From positions 17,613,001-17,677,000 of the forward strand of contig OX387204.1 in NCBI GenBank assembly GCA_947561715.1: a stretch of DNA of 64,000 nucleotides, in the 5' to 3' direction. This DNA comes from Ascidia mentula (Eukaryota; Chordata; Ascidiacea; Phlebobranchia; Ascidiidae). The notes beneath the pieces were generated by a model that did not search any database, was not told where the DNA came from, and saw nothing but the letters and a program-made list of their open reading frames with translations. Made by a program: the position numbers and the translations under genes. The stretch's first letter is position 1. Each line of letters begins with the position of its first letter. Of this stretch, positions 1 to 14,193 are shown piece by piece.

Positions 1-3000
1 GTATTAGTTTTAGATATGTTATGAAATACCGCTTTGCTTTTTAACGTTTTGCCTACTACCACATACATTTCATTATTCCATTGCATATTCAGCAGAGAAA
101 TAATTTCCAGACTGCTGTAATAAAAAATATCAATTGATTCGTTTCAATGTGGAATCCAAACGTTAGTGTTCTTGACCTAGTCCAAGGAAATAATTATACC
201 AGCGTTGACAATGTCAAGGTTCGAGTTCAATTTAAACACTCAAGACTCTCTCTTGACACCCACTAACCAATAAAGCCTAAAACACGTACTTAAACCTAGA
301 CAATGCAAACGTACGGTCATCAGATGGTAGCGACAGTGCATTTTACGGTAACGGGGACGTGCGTTATGGTCCTGATGTAAAACGCGCATTGTCGGGCAAA
401 GGTCCCTCCCCTCTCGCCAGTCAGACCTCGCGAAAACCTGTTATTTACAGGAACTCTGAGCGGCGTGTTCGCAAACTGAGTGACGAAAACGAACAAAAAA
501 TACCTCTGAATCCGCTGTGTGTAACTCAAAAACACCTATATTATAAACACCCATATTATTTTTCCAAACCCCTTCAAAATCTTAATGTAACGTTCTTATC
601 AGATACAGGCTGTACATATTTGTTTGCTAAACAACACCACCGAAACTAGTTGGCTTCCTAATTTTGCTTCACAAAAGCCTTGCCCTTTCCTGAACGTAGT
701 TCGATCCATTGAAAATCTCCTAACATTAAAGGAATGGTAGATTAAACTTCTCAATTTAGTCTTTTTCTCAAGCCGTCTAAATATCTGTTGGATTATGCTT
801 TGAAGGTTACCAAATTCCTACTCAATAGCGCAATTACGTGTCCACTCGTATCATTTGACAAAATATCTGATGTCATAATTTAAAATTTAGTTTTTTAACG
901 TTATTCGCCTGTTAATATTGTGTAAAAGCATGTCTACACGAACAGTAATACATTAGTCAACATTTCCGTTTGTTCATTACAAGACGCCGCCAGTATATAG
1001 AACTTTACTTTGTATTTTCAACGAATATATCCTACTGACACGCAATATTTACTTTGTATCTTTGCCGTGGTTCTTCTCTTTTGATTTTTCGCTGGCGGCA
1101 TTCGAAAGCATTAAAATTGAAGGCGATTTGCGGCAGACGATAAATACACGTAACATAAGTCAAATTTTCATAACCACACAAAACGTTTCCGGATATTTCA
1201 GTGAGATGATTCTTATTAGTCTGGAACTGCCTCGCTCAGTAGTGCCTGGGTGAAATTTGCCCTCCTACTAGGATTTCTATTTCATTTTTGCGCAGTTTGT
1301 GTCCAGCTGAGGGCGATGATGAGCAACAACGCACACTTTTTGAGTAACTTGTTAACGTTGATTTTATTTAACATTTCCTCCTTATCGTCGCCTACGTCTG
1401 TTGTATTTTCAAATTTTAGTTGTTACTAACGATGGATGACGTGTGAAACGGCGATTGGTGCTATCACGTCCGGAGAACTGAAATAAATAATATACAATGT
1501 ATGGTGTTCGCTTCCATTTAGAGAAACCACTCGTTTTCAATCCGAAAGATTTCATCAAACTATCAGTTGCCCTGAATTTTAATCAAACAATCAGTTGTCA
1601 ATATACATACAGTACGGGAAAATGGCGTAGGTGTGCACTCTTTTCCTTTTCCACAGTGGAATTGTTTTGATGAAGCCTCCAATAACAAATTCCGCGTTTT
1701 TAAAGGCGGAATCTATATCATGTTTTTGAAGTGTGCAGCAGCTTGGGTGTACCAACAGTTTAACATCTGCATGTCTGCATTCATGTTTTTGAATTACCGC
1801 TGGTTAAAACTTTATTGTTTTTCAATGATACTGACCATGTCTTATATATATATAAGTTGGCAAAATCTACATAACTGTAAAAATAGAGATATCTACTTGA
1901 CAAAATGGAATCAGTCCTAGGTAGGATAATTTGTTTTTACGCCGTTGCTATGTGAGAAGACCAGCAGTGGTGAGTGACAAAACGCACAGGTTTTGCGCAT
2001 ATCCTTTTCCCTCCTGCCCCACATTCCAGATACCGGTTTGCTGACACACCCACGCCTATATTACACTGCAGCACTTTCTTATCGTGGTATAGTAAAATCT
2101 TTGGGAAAAATCAATGGCATTGCTTTTATTTCAAAACAACTACTTTCATCCAATGTCTTTTACCACAACTAATACATTTCGGCTCATGCTGCCGACCCTT
2201 TCATCTGCTGTGTACGGCAGACACAGTTTAAAGCTTCTCGACGACAACACCTCTACCTGTTACACGAAAGCGGTTGTATATTCAAACCTTGTATCGAGTT
2301 ACAATTGAGGTAATCGCATTAAATTATATATTCATGAAAATTCAACTTACTTCGTCATGGCAACCGACCAACCAGGTGTGTTCCAAACTGTTCCAGAAGT
2401 CTTATCAAGCCCCAGGCGGTTTGATTACAGATATACTTCCAGCTTCTAAGTGCTTTAAAGCCCTAACGTGGACACGCACGGGAAATCAATAAGACAAATT
2501 AAATAAACGCCACTGGTTGGCAGGTCCGATCTATTATTCTCTGCTGTAGATTTGTTTGCGCCAAGTAGACATCGGCCATTGCGACCGTTTATCTGTGACA
2601 ATTCGTTTTCTTGTGGCACAAGTGCTTAATGTAGTTGCAGCATTATTTGAATTATTTAGCTATATTTGGAATTTATTGTTGTTGTTTTTTTATGGCCTGG
2701 GTACAATAATGGTTTACCTTCATATATCTGCAAACATCTAACTGTTTCCAAATAAACCCACATTTCGAACATTCAAACTTTTCTCTACATACAACAATCC
2801 CTTTCTTAACCTATCTTGATGATACCAACAAAGTTTTAGTATCTGAGAACCTACCTGTGTTGCCTATAACTGCCTGCTAAGCTAATAGAAAGCTGTGTTG
2901 TTAGTCTCTGTTTAATCTCTGGTTAGCCTCTAGTTGCCAACTGTTTTGCTTTCCCGTATCTCCATTCACTTCACACTGCTTACCACTTACAAGAGGTGGA

Positions 3001-5276
3001 GACGCTTCAAGAGTTTCAGTCGCCCAGCCTTGCCTTGTTAGCTCACATTCTATTTTGAACTTATTTGACCTCAAACACAATTTATTAGACTAGCTCAGTG
3101 GCGCCCCTGCGTGTCCATGACAATGATTTGAAACTTTCTGAAGTTTCGGATTGGGGTCGGCTGGTTCTTTAAATGCAGGAAACTACGTATATCTCTGTTT
3201 GTATATATAACTTACCTTTGTACATTGACTATAATTCTTGTGCTGGTAGATAAATGCCAAACGGGAAAGAAACCTAAGTGCGTTTTCAAACACGTTCTTG
3301 CCTACACATTGACACAACCAAGCCCTTCAGAATCGAACTCTCTATGGAGTGTCATTCAAAGCTGCACTTGGCGAAGCAAAATCTATTCGAACGTAAAGGG
3401 GGACATTTGAGCTAGGTTTGTTTGCCGAAAGAATCCCCGTATACCGTGCTGGGCATTGGCGAGTATAATTATTGTGTCCATTTCGTGTTTCTATTATGGA
3501 TAAAATAAGCTGTTTGTTTTGTTTCTTCTTTCACCACCCATTAAATGTAAACATCGCCCCCTACGTCAAATTTTGTCACAATCTTAAAGTTATTCAAAAA
3601 AACGAATCCACAGTCCTTGTTTACACTGGATAAGTGACAATTTGAAAAAACTAATAGAGGCGAAATGTTGCTATGAGAGAAGGGTTCAATCCACGACCAC
3701 AGTGACATGACGATAAAAACGTTTAGCATTACCAAATGTAGAAAGCAACCAGGTAAACATTGTTTCACTTGAGTGACGCGAGAAACGTTTTCTAAACAGA
3801 ATTCCAGGGAGAAAAGGGCTTGAAGAACTTTCAGAGTGGGTAAGATTCTTCATGGCCACTGGTGCGTAACGGCGTGTCGGCAACTATTTTGCCCAATTGG
3901 GTCACAAACTACGCTCAACTTATTTCAGTATGCTTGACTGCCTTTGAAGGTAAACACAGGAAAGTTGGAACAACACCATTGCTATCAGCAGGCATAATAA
4001 CTACATAAGATCACTGTAATAACTATTGTCGTAAAATAATTTCATATATGACAACAATCCAACTATGTAGTTCTGACGCACAATACTTATACAGGTTGGA
4101 TTATAGCAAAACTACAGGCTGCTGGATCACTGTAAGCTTTACATTTTAACGTTATATCGTCCCCTACTGCCTTTCGCTTGTTTGAAAACTTTTGACAAAT
4201 TTGCAGTTTTTCTCAACACTTTGAATAAATTTGTTAAATTTCTAGTAAATTTTTCCTCCACCGTCATTTGGAAAGCTTGCCTTTCAGTCATAGGATTTAA
4301 ACACACCCAGGCATATTGCATAGATCTCTCCGCACAGCTTCTGGAACAGTGTTGTGCTGCGGTTCTGTTAATAGACTCAAGCATAATTTAGCGATTAACG
4401 CGCAAACACTGGCTTACAACTATCAAAATGACAGCGAAAATTTACACGTTAGTGCCAGACTCGCACCAAAGGGTACTCAGTCTGATTGCATTAAACTTTA
4501 CCTCAAGTAAGCCTCGTCTTATGTGAACATTAGAACTGACACAAACATATTTCAACGTTTCATTCGTATGGAAGCAAATACATTACAAGTTACGTAAACA
4601 AAACTTTCTGCAATTTGACGAAACATGAAAAGCAACCTGACAGTCTTAAACGTCACAGTAACCATTAAAATGTCAGTCCTAGTTTTTCGCAAAACTACAA
4701 ACATTTTTCTTGCCAACATGGCGAACGTCCATAAACTGACAAACCGTAGGTATGCGAAACTAAAACATTAACCTTGTTTTGGTCCCGATTAGTGACCTCT
4801 GTATTTTCAATATTCAGCTATAATTACATCGCTGTAGCCAGAGGCATTTTAAGGTACAAAGCTAAGCCTCACCAACACCACTTGTTGCATGCTAAGCCGC
4901 ATTCTAGCTTAACTACTTCCGTTGACTGCTGACACCTTAGCCAACGATGCTGTGATTAATTTATTTGTGCTGTGATTTTAATTCACCGCTGCATATTTTA
5001 CAGTTGTTAAAAACGTCCAAATTGCAAAAGTAGGTTACGCATGATTAATATCTTAGGATTCTTCATTCATGTGAGCTACATAATCGAGCTCAATTTACCT
5101 CGAGCAAGAAACAAATGAAGAACAGAAATTGAAATATATACACAACCACCAAAAAAATGCAATTAAGCAGTTGGAAAGGTTTGTGCCTTGAAAAAAATTA
5201 TTTACACATAATTATCACTTTTCCACGTTCTTTCTTTCAATAAATCAATCTGGCGTTTGTACTTTGGAGAGTCAAA
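1..5276. repeat. Tandem segmental-duplication unit 1 (non-coding)
   Basis: The first 5.28 kb recurs almost base for base from 5277: the opening motif gtattagttttagatatg reappears at 5277-5294. Differences are scattered substitutions and small indels. I find no credible gene. The open frames here are under 100 codons, often lack an ATG or a recognisable motif, and persist between copies only because the copies are so similar. A weak tRNA-promoter-like pair (an A-box-like tgacctagtcc near 173 and a B-box-like ggttcgagttc near 217) is present in this unit and the next. The left edge may be cut by the window. The unit probably arose with the Gal3ST gene duplications to its right. Confidence 0.85.
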
Positions 5277-8200
5277 GTATTAGTTTTAGATATGTTATGA
5301 AATACCGCTTTGCTTTATAACGTTTTGCCTACTACCACATACACTTCATTATTCCATTGCATAGTCAGCAGAGAAATAATTTCCACACTGTAATAAAAAA
5401 TATCAATTGATTCGTTTCAATGTGGAATCCATACGTGAGCGTTCTTGACCTAGTCCAGGGAAATAATTAAACCAGCGTTGACAATGTCAAGGTTCGAGTT
5501 CAATTTAAACACTTCAGACTCTCTCTTGACATCCACTAACCAATAAAGCCTAAAACACGTACTTAAACCTAGACAAGGCAAATGTACGGTCATCAGATGG
5601 TAGCGACAGTGCATTTTTCCCTAACGGGGACGTGCGTTATGGTCCTGATGTAAAACGCGCATTGTCGGGCAAAGGTCCCTCCCTTCTCGTCAGTCACACC
5701 TCGCGAAAACCTGTTATTTACAGGAACTCTGAGCGGCGTGTTCGCAAACTGAGTGACGAAAACGAACAAAAACTACCTCTGAATCCGATGTGTGTAACTC
5801 AAAAACACCTATATTATAAACACCCATATTATTTTTCCAAACCCCTTCAAAATCTTTATGTAACGTTCTTATCAGATACAGGCTGTACATATTTGTTTGC
5901 TAAACAACACCACCGAAACTAGTTGGCCTCCTATTTTTGCTTCACAAAAGCCTTGCCCTTTCCTGAACGTAGTTCGATCCATTGAAAATCTCCTAACATT
6001 AAAGGAATGATAGATTAAACTTCTCAAGTTAGTCTTTGTCTCAAGCCGTCTAAATATCTGATGGATTATGCTTTGAAGTTTGCCAAATTCCTTCTCAATA
6101 GCGCTATTACGTGTCCACTCGTATCATTTGACAAAATATCTGATGATATAATTTAAAATTTAGTTTTTTAACGTTATTCGCCTGTTAATATTGTGTAAAA
6201 GCATGTCTATTTGAACAGTAATACATTAGTCAACATTTCCGTTTGTTCATTACAAGACGCCGCCAGTATATAGAACTTTACTTTGTATTTTCAACGAATA
6301 TATCCTACTGACACGCAATATTTACTTTGTATCTTTGCCGTGGTTCTTCTCTTTTGATTTTTCGCTGGCGGCATTCGAAAGCATTAAAATTGAAGGCGAT
6401 TTGCGGCAGACGATAAATACACGTAACATAAGTCAAATTTTCATAACCACACAAAACGTTTCGGGATATTTCAGTGAGTTGATTCTTATTAGTCTGGAAC
6501 TGCCTCACTCAGTAGAGCCTGGGTGAAATTTGCCCTCCTACTCGGATTTCTATTTCATTTTTGCGCAGTTTGTGTCCACCTGAGGGCGATGATGAGCAAC
6601 AACGCACACAATAACTTGTTAACGTTGATTTTATTTAACATTTCCTCCTTATCGTCGCCTACGTCTGTTGTATTTTCAAATTTTAGTTGTTACTAACGAT
6701 GGATGACGTGTGAAACGGCGATTGGTGCTATCACGTCCGGAGAACTGATTAAATAATATACAATGTATGGTGTTCGCTTCCATTTAGAGAAACCACTCGT
6801 TTTCAATCCGAAAGATTTCATCAAACTATCAGTTGCCCTGAATTTTAATCAAACAATCAGTTGTCAATATACATATAGTACGGGAAAATGCCGTAGGTGT
6901 GCACTCTTTTCCTTTTCCACAGTGGAATTGTTTTGATGAAGCCTCCAATAACAAATTCCGCGTTTTTAAAGGCGGAATCTATATCATGTTTTTAAAGTGT
7001 GCAGCAGCTTGGGTGTACCAACAGTTTAACATCTGCATGTCTGCATACATGTTTTTGAATTACTGCTGGTTAAAACTTTATTGTTTTTCAATGATACTGA
7101 CCATGTCTTATATACATAAAAGTTGGCAAAATCTACATAGCTGTAAAAATAGAGATATCTACTTGACAAATTGGAATCAGTCCTAGGTAGGATAATTTGT
7201 TTTTGCGCCGCTGCTATGTGAGAAGACCAGCAGTGGTGAGTGACAAAACGCACGGGTTTTACGCGTATCCTTTTCCCTCCTGCGCCACATTCCAGATACC
7301 GGTTTGCTGACACAACCACGCCCATATTACACTGCAGCACTTTTATATCGTGGTATAGTAAAATCTTTGGGAAAAATCAATGACATTGCTTTTATTTCAA
7401 AACAACTACTTTCATCCAATGTCTTTTACCACAACTAGTACATTGCGGCTCATGCTGCCGACCCTTTCATCTGCTGTGTACGGCAGACACAGTTTAAAGC
7501 TTCTCGACGACAACACCTCTACCTAATATACGAAAGCGGTTGTATATTCAAACCTTGTATCGAGTTACAATTGAGGTAATCGCATTAAATTATATATTCA
7601 TGAAAATTCAACTTACTTCGTCATGGCAACCGACCAACCAGGTGTGTTCCAAACTGTTCCAGAAGTCTTATCAAGCCCCAGGCGGTTTAATTACAAATAT
7701 ACTTCCAGCTTCTAAGTGCCTTAAAGCCCTAACGTGGACACGCACGGGAAATCAATAAGACAAATTAAATAAACGCCACTGGTTGGCAGGTCCGATCTAT
7801 TATTCTCTGCTGTAGATTTGTTTGCGCCAAGTAGACATCGGCCATTGCGACCGTTTATCTGTGTCAAATCGTTTTCTTGTGGCACGAGTGCTTAATGTAG
7901 TTGCAACAAACATCTAACTGTTTCCAAATAAACCCACATTTCGAATATTCAAACTTTTCTCTACATACAACAATCCCTTTCTAAACCTATCTTGATGATA
8001 CAAACAAAGTTTTAGTATCTGAGAACCTACCTGTGTTGCCTATAACTGCCTGCTAAGCTAATAGAAAGCTGTGTTGTTAGTCTCTGTTTAATCTCAGTTT
8101 AGTCTCTGGTTAGCCTCTAGTTGCCAACTGTTTTGCTTTCCCGTATCTCCATTCACTTAACACTGCTTACCACTTACAAGAGGTGGACACGCTTCAAGAG

Positions 8201-10440
8201 TTTCAGTCGCCCAGTCTTGCCTTGTTAGCTAACATTCTATTGTGAACTTATTTGACCTCGAACACAATTTATTAGACTAGTTCAGTGGCGCCCCTGCGTG
8301 TCCATGACAATGATTTGAAGCTTTCTGAAGTTTCGGATTGGGGTCGGCAGGTTCTTTAAATGCAGGAAACTACGTATATCTCTGTTTGTATATATAACTT
8401 ACCTTTGTACATTGTCTATAATTCTTGTGCTGGTAGATAAATGCTAAACAGGAAAGAAACCTAAGTGCGTTTTCAAACACGTTCTTGCCTACACATTGAC
8501 AAAACCAAGCCCTTCAGAATCGAACTCTCTATGGAGTGTCATTCAAAGCTGCACTTGGCGAAGCAAAATCTATTCGAACGTAAAGGGGGACATTTGAGCT
8601 AGGTTTGTTTGCCGAAAGAATCCCCGTATACCGTGCTGGGCATTGTAATTATTGTGTCCATTTCGTGTCTATTATGGATAAAATAAGCTGTTTGTTTTGT
8701 TTCTTCTTTCACCACCCATTAAATGTAAACATCGCCCCCTACGTCAAATTTTGTCACAATCTTAAAGTTATTCAAAAAAACGAATCCACAGTCCTTGTTT
8801 ACACTGGATAAGTGACAATTTGAAAAAAACTAATAGAGGCGAAATGTTGCTATGAGAGAAGGGTTCAATCCACGACCCCAGTGACATGACGATAAAAACG
8901 TTTAGCATTAACAAATGTATAAAGCAACCAGGTAAACATTGTTTCAATTGAGTGACGCGAGAAACGTTTTCTAAATAGAATTCCAGGGAGAAAAGGGCTT
9001 GAAGAACTTTAAGATTGGGTAAGATTCTTCATGGCCACTGGTGCGTAACGGCGTGTCGGCAACTATTTTGCCCAATTGGGTCACAAACTACGCTCTACTT
9101 ATTACAGTATGCTTGACTGCCTTTGAAGGTAAACACAGTAAAGTTGGAACAACACCATTGCTATCAGCAGGCATAATAACTACATAAGATCACTGTAATA
9201 ACTATTGTCATAAAATAATTTCATATATGACAACAATCCAAGTATGTAGTTCTGACGCACAATACTTATACAGGTTGGATTATAGCAAAATTACAGGCTG
9301 CTGGATCAAGCTTTACATTTTATTGTTATATCGTCCCCTACTGCATTTCGCTTGTTTGAAAACTTTTGACAAATTTGCAGTTTTTCTCAACACTTTGAAT
9401 AACTTTGTTAAATCTCTAGTCTATTTTCCTACAACGTCATTTAGGCTTGCCTTTCAGTCGAAGGATTTTAACACACCCAGGCATATTGCATAGATCTCTC
9501 CTCACACCTTCTGGAACAGTGTTGTGCTGCGGTTCTGTTAATAGACTCAAGCATAATTTAGCGATTAACGCGCAAACACTGGCTTACAATTATCCAAATG
9601 ACACAGCGCAAATTCACACGTTAGTGCCAGACTCGCACCAAAGGAAACTCAGTCTGATTGCATTCAACTTTCCCTCAAATAAGCTTCGTCTTATGTGAAC
9701 ATTAGAACTGACACCGACATATTTCAACGTTTCATTCGTATGGAAGCAAATACATTACAAGTTACGTAAACATAACTTTCTGCAATTTGACGAAACATGA
9801 AAAAGCAACCATCAGACAGTCTTAAATGTTAAAGTAATCATCAAAATGTCAGTCCTAGTTTTTCGCCAAACTACAAACATTTTTCTTGCCAACATGGCGA
9901 ACGTCCATAAACTGAAAAACTGTACATTAAAGTTGTTTTGGTCCTAGTGACCTCTGTATTTTCCATATTTTCTGCGTATTCAGCTGCTATATCTCGTTGC
10001 GTAATCCGTTGTGGACCTTCTCGATAATCCAGCAATAATTTTATCGCTGTAGCCAGAGGCAGTTTAAAGGTACGACGCTAAACCTTACCAACACCGCTTG
10101 TTGCATGCTTAGCCGCATTCTCGCTTAAACTACTTCCGTTGACTGACACCTCAGCCAACGATGTTGTGATTAATTTATTTGTGCTGTGATTTCCATTTAC
10201 CGCTGCATATTTTACATTTGTTAAAAACGTCCAAATTGCAAAAGTATTTTAAGCATGATTAACATCTTAGGATTCTGCATTCATGTGAGCTACATAATCG
10301 TGCTCAATTTACCTCGAGCAAGAAACAAATGGAGAACAGAAATTAAAATACATACACAAATATACAAAAAAAATTGGAAAAGTTTGTGCCTTGAAAGAGG
10401 CAGAATTTAAACAAGCTTCTGGGCATAATTGCTATGTGAT
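5277..10440. repeat. Tandem segmental-duplication unit 2 (non-coding)
   Basis: This is the second head-to-tail copy of the 5.2-kb unit. It lacks about 90 bp present in unit 1 (after 2632) and unit 3 (after 15740); the junction near 7907 has short microhomology around gcaacaaacatc. It carries a small insertion near 9965. It resembles unit 3 in missing an 8-base piece of unit 1 near 1335, so units 2 and 3 look closer to each other. Its tail (10376-10490) includes a gaggcagaattt segment that appears inverted at 18.3 kb. I see no gene. Confidence 0.85.
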
Positions 10441-10905
10441 GTAAACATTGTGATTACATCGTAAAGCGAGAAAAATTAATTAAACGCACATGCTTATATC
10501 AGAAATAGTTTAGCGATTTTGTTGTATCTTGGGTGCTTCATAAAAACAAGTTTCATCAGTAGTTTGCATCAATTCAGTTGCTCGCTTGACATTGCGTTGA
10601 TCTCAATGAACTATATTTGTGATCACATTTTGTTTTGATATTTCTTTCTTGTACAACCCTGGTAATTTGATGAATAAATGCGCTTGATTTTATATTATTC
10701 CGACATGAACATCATTGCAAAATCCGCTATGAATCGATAATCGCAACACAAATAAATTGAGCGAGCCGCATGACAACATCCTTGGCTGAGGTGTCAAGCG
10801 GAAATATTTAGGCGAGAATGCGGCTAAGCATGCAACAAGCGGTGTTGGTGAGGTTAAGATTCGTACCTTAAACTGCCTCTGGCTACAGCGGTGAAATTAA
10901 AACTG
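10045..10905. repeat. Inverted-repeat arms enclosing about 600 bp
   Basis: The tail of unit 2 at about 10050-10170 (containing cgctgtagccagaggcag and ttgcatgcttagccgcattc) reappears as its reverse complement at about 10770-10900. The arms enclose about 600 bp, part of which (10545-10765) resembles the 3' flank of the Gal3ST genes. Similar arm sequence is also inverted at 18620-18775 in front of Gal3ST copy B, so the arrangement accompanies the gene copies. It is probably a rearrangement scar. Confidence 0.6.
10545..10765 (+). pseudogene. Relic of a Gal3ST 3' flank (lost gene copy)
   Basis: This stretch aligns with the sequence just downstream of Gal3ST copies A (13925-14195) and B (21062-21335). 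Shared segments include the catcagtagtttgcatcaat block, an acaaccctgg block and the gccgcatgacaac end. No coding exon precedes it; unit 2 does instead. The simplest reading is that a Gal3ST copy once followed unit 2 and was deleted, leaving its 3' flank. Alternatively only the flank was duplicated. No coding potential remains. Confidence 0.5.
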
Positions 10906-11533
10906 GAATGTCAAGATGGGCCACATCAGAATTTTTGTGGGTATTTGGCAAACTGATTACAAACAGGTTCACCCGGTGCTTGGGTTGGTGATAGCAAGTT
11001 GTTAATTACAGCGAATAGCCACTCATGATAATGAGTTTACAATTATGTTCTACTAGTATTGTTATCCAATCCAACCGTTTACCAGCGATAGGACGGAGAA
11101 ATAGTTACAAAGAAGGGTCCTTACAGAATAAATCTATGGTTCGCAATAATACGTCATTACAGATGGCGGCGAATTTTGTGTAATGAGTCGATGCACAGAG
11201 GTGGGGGGAGGGGGACTTTTCATTTGTATGCTGCAGATCCGATTTAATAAAGAAAGGTTTATTTAGGTTGTTGTTTATATATTAGGTATGTTGCACCTAA
11301 TCGAAATACCAAGTAGTCGGTATGCATCAAGCTTTAAAAATTACGAATGTTTTGGGTACGATTAAAAATAAATTTGATCAATCACCTAAAAATGGTAATT
11401 TTTCCATAATTAGTAAGTGCGGAATATCTTCGGACAAGAAGCTGTGCGTTTTGTTTTCAGGCAATAACATTGGTAACGCCGTAGACTGTGTTGTTGTGTT
11501 GGTTTCTAATACAGTAAAGCCCCTATAGACACC

Positions 11534-13860
11534 ATGTTATTGGGGGGACGTATCAAAAGGATCAAAGTATCTTTTGCTTTATTAACATGTTGCTTGACGA
11601 TGTTTGCCATTTTTGGATACAACTTGGAAAGATACTCACAAAGAAAAACGTACGATTGTCTGTTTATGTTGCGTTTCGACTGACCGTGTTGAAATTTAAA
11701 TTAATATTGCCATGGAGAACTATATTTTCCTTGACTGTTTTTATCCAAATATTACTTGCGAAAGGAAGGAAATTTTCGCAGTATATTTTAACGCAAATAA
11801 TATTATCGCGGCATTCGTGAATGTACAGAATCGTTCATACAATGAAAAAGTTTAGGAAGTGAGCGATGTTTTCTCTCATTATGTATAACTTGTGTGTTTG
11901 CTCTCTCGTCTGTCAACAGGCAAAGCATACAACTCAGATAATTCTGTGTGTGATTTAACGTATTTATCGACATTATCTAAATAACGATTCTGAACACTCA
12001 AAATCGCTTTCAAAAATTGGTAGATCTTGAAATGATTCTGTTTATTCATAAACCCGTATCACATGGTATACGCTGAATAAGTTAGTTAAACAAGTCGTTG
12101 AACATATGTAAACTTCCATAATTTGTTGATGGGAATATAATTTGAAGGCGTTTTGTCTTATTTGGCTACGTTGTTATTAGCCGACCATTAATTGTTCCTT
12201 TTTTTATTTCAGTAGACGGAATTTCAAAACCTTTTCTACCACAAAACCCATGGACGAATGCAAGCGACAAAACAATGTTATGTTTCTAAAAACTCACAAA
12301 ACCGCAAGTTCGGCCGTTCAGGTTGTCCATGTTAATGCCAAAATGGAGATAAACCACCGTGTATATTTCTATGTTTTATCAGCGGAATAACAAGTAATTT
12401 GAAACTGTGAAGTCACGTATTTGAAGCAAGTTTTAAGTTGATGTCAACTGCAATTTCTTTGGAAAGGTTCATCAGATTGGTTTCATATCGTAACATTTCG
12501 ATTTAAAATATAAATCTCGAGCAAAGTTTTCATCTTCACAGATTTTCACAACCAAGATAAATTGGTTCAATGACCAACGGGTCAGGATGCGTTTCGTTGT
12601 TTTCCTTTGTGGTCGCCATTTGCATATTGGGCCATGGGTTATTTAGGTTACCAACAACATTGTTATATTTAAGTATTTATTATAGAACGTTTTGTTCCGT
12701 TACGGCATACACCATAACCTGACGTTTGCACTGCCAACAAACAAACACAACTTTGCTTATCCAACAAAGTTTTACGCCAACGCCGTCACAAATCCATACG
12801 GTAAGACTTTAAAAGTCTAAAGTCGGAATGATTATTTATTTTTGTACATTTCATTGCTAAATTTGTAAATAAAATGCTACAAAGGGTTTTAAAATTTATG
12901 CACTTCTATATGTACCTTTAACGTTAACATTAGACACTATTTTTTATTTGCTCATTGTAAGTTAGTGATTTTTGTAATCTTGCAGTGAACAAAACGTTCA
13001 ATATACTTTGCCACCACATGCGGTTCAACCAACCGGAAGTGACGAAAATAATGCCACCGGATACATTCTACTTTTCCATCGTTCGAGAACCCGGATCCTT
13101 GTTCGAGTCGATGTTCGATTACTTGTGGAAACTCGTGCCTGCATTCATGCGTGTCGGACACGGGGAATCCCCAGAAAAGTGGCTGGACAATGCGGAGGAA
13201 TATTTTCGATCCAGTAGCCGCGGTCGTTCCGCTTACTGGTTCTTCGCTAAGAATCCACTGATGTACGACTTTGGTTACGATAACACGAATGAAACCGAAC
13301 ATTATATTAAAAATGTCATTCAAGAAATCGAGAAACAATTCGAGTTGATTCTTGTCTCGGATTATTACGAAGAATCGATGGTACTGCTCAGCGACGCCCT
13401 CTGCTGGTCACTGGATGAAGTTGCGTGTCTTAGTTTAAACGCAAGACCTCAAAGCAAAGTTGATTCCGAAGCAAAATCACGATTGAGTGAAAAAGCCCGA
13501 CGTTGGAACCGCGCCGACGCCGCATTGTTCGACCACTTTAACGCCACCTTGTGGAAAAAAATTGAGAAGTACGGATTTGATCGGATGAGAGGAAGGTTAA
13601 ATGAGCTACAAAATATTAAAAGCAATCTTACGGAATTGTGCATCGAAGGAGGAAAAGCGGTGGACTCATCCATGATAAAAGATCCACTGATGTTAAAACA
13701 TTTTTACAAGCCTTCAGATGTCCCTGTTAATTCTTACAAACTTAAAAAAGAAGTTGAATCCAATTCTACTTGCAGGGAATTGGTGATGCCGGAAAACGCA
13801 TTCAGTAACATCGTTTATGACTTTCAGTTTAAAATCAAGAATAGTCCTAAACCAAGCTGA
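11534..13860 (+). CDS. Galactose-3-O-sulfotransferase-like gene, copy A
   Basis: Predicted Golgi type II enzyme that transfers sulfate from PAPS to the 3-OH of galactose on glycolipids or glycans. Exons are 11534-11649, 12213-12321, 12686-12800 and 12986-13860, with phases 2, 0, 1, giving 404 residues. Exon 1 encodes a basic tail and a hydrophobic anchor at about residues 12-31. Exon 2 carries the 5'-phosphosulfate loop LKTHKTASS at 64-72. Exon 4 carries the 3'-phosphate site IVREPGSLFES at 145-155 (many relatives have RDP where this has REP) and the family block GYDN. Several N-glycosylation sequons (NETE, NATL, NLTE) are present. A possible polyadenylation signal aataaa lies at 13985-13990. 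The acceptor sugar cannot be told from sequence. It is closest to copies B and C. Confidence 0.88.
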
Positions 13861-14193
13861 ATGTGGGGTCATAGGTATTGAAAAATATGCAGGTAAAAAA
13901 CACTAATTTGTTTGTTTTTTTGCATGCAGGTATCATCAGTAGTTTGCATCAATTCAGTTGCTCGCTTGACATTTTCTTTACTGCAATAAAATATTTGGGA
14001 CCATTGCCAGTTCAGCATTCAATTTCTGTTTTGATATTTGTTTCTTGTGCAACCCTGGCAATTTGATGAGTAAATGAGCTCGGTTTTATTTTATTCCCGC
14101 TTAGACATGAATGCAGAATCCTAATATGCCAATCATGCTTAACATGCTTTGAAGCTATGAATGGAAATTACAACACAAATAAATTATGCGAGC

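Noticed and set aside
359..649. 96-codon frame conserved between units 1 and 2
   Set aside because: It needs a GTG start, has no domain, and is conserved only because the units are near-identical. Its differences between copies are mostly amino-acid changing.
1633..1920. 95-codon frame repeated in all three units (also 6899-7186 and 14758-15033)
   Set aside because: Frame retention is expected at this identity. There is no ATG in good context, no known domain, and its composition matches the AT-rich flank.
13878..14066. 62-codon frame after Gal3ST copy A, identical after copy B (21014-21202)
   Set aside because: It lies in the 3' UTR, and identity reflects recent duplication of the whole region.
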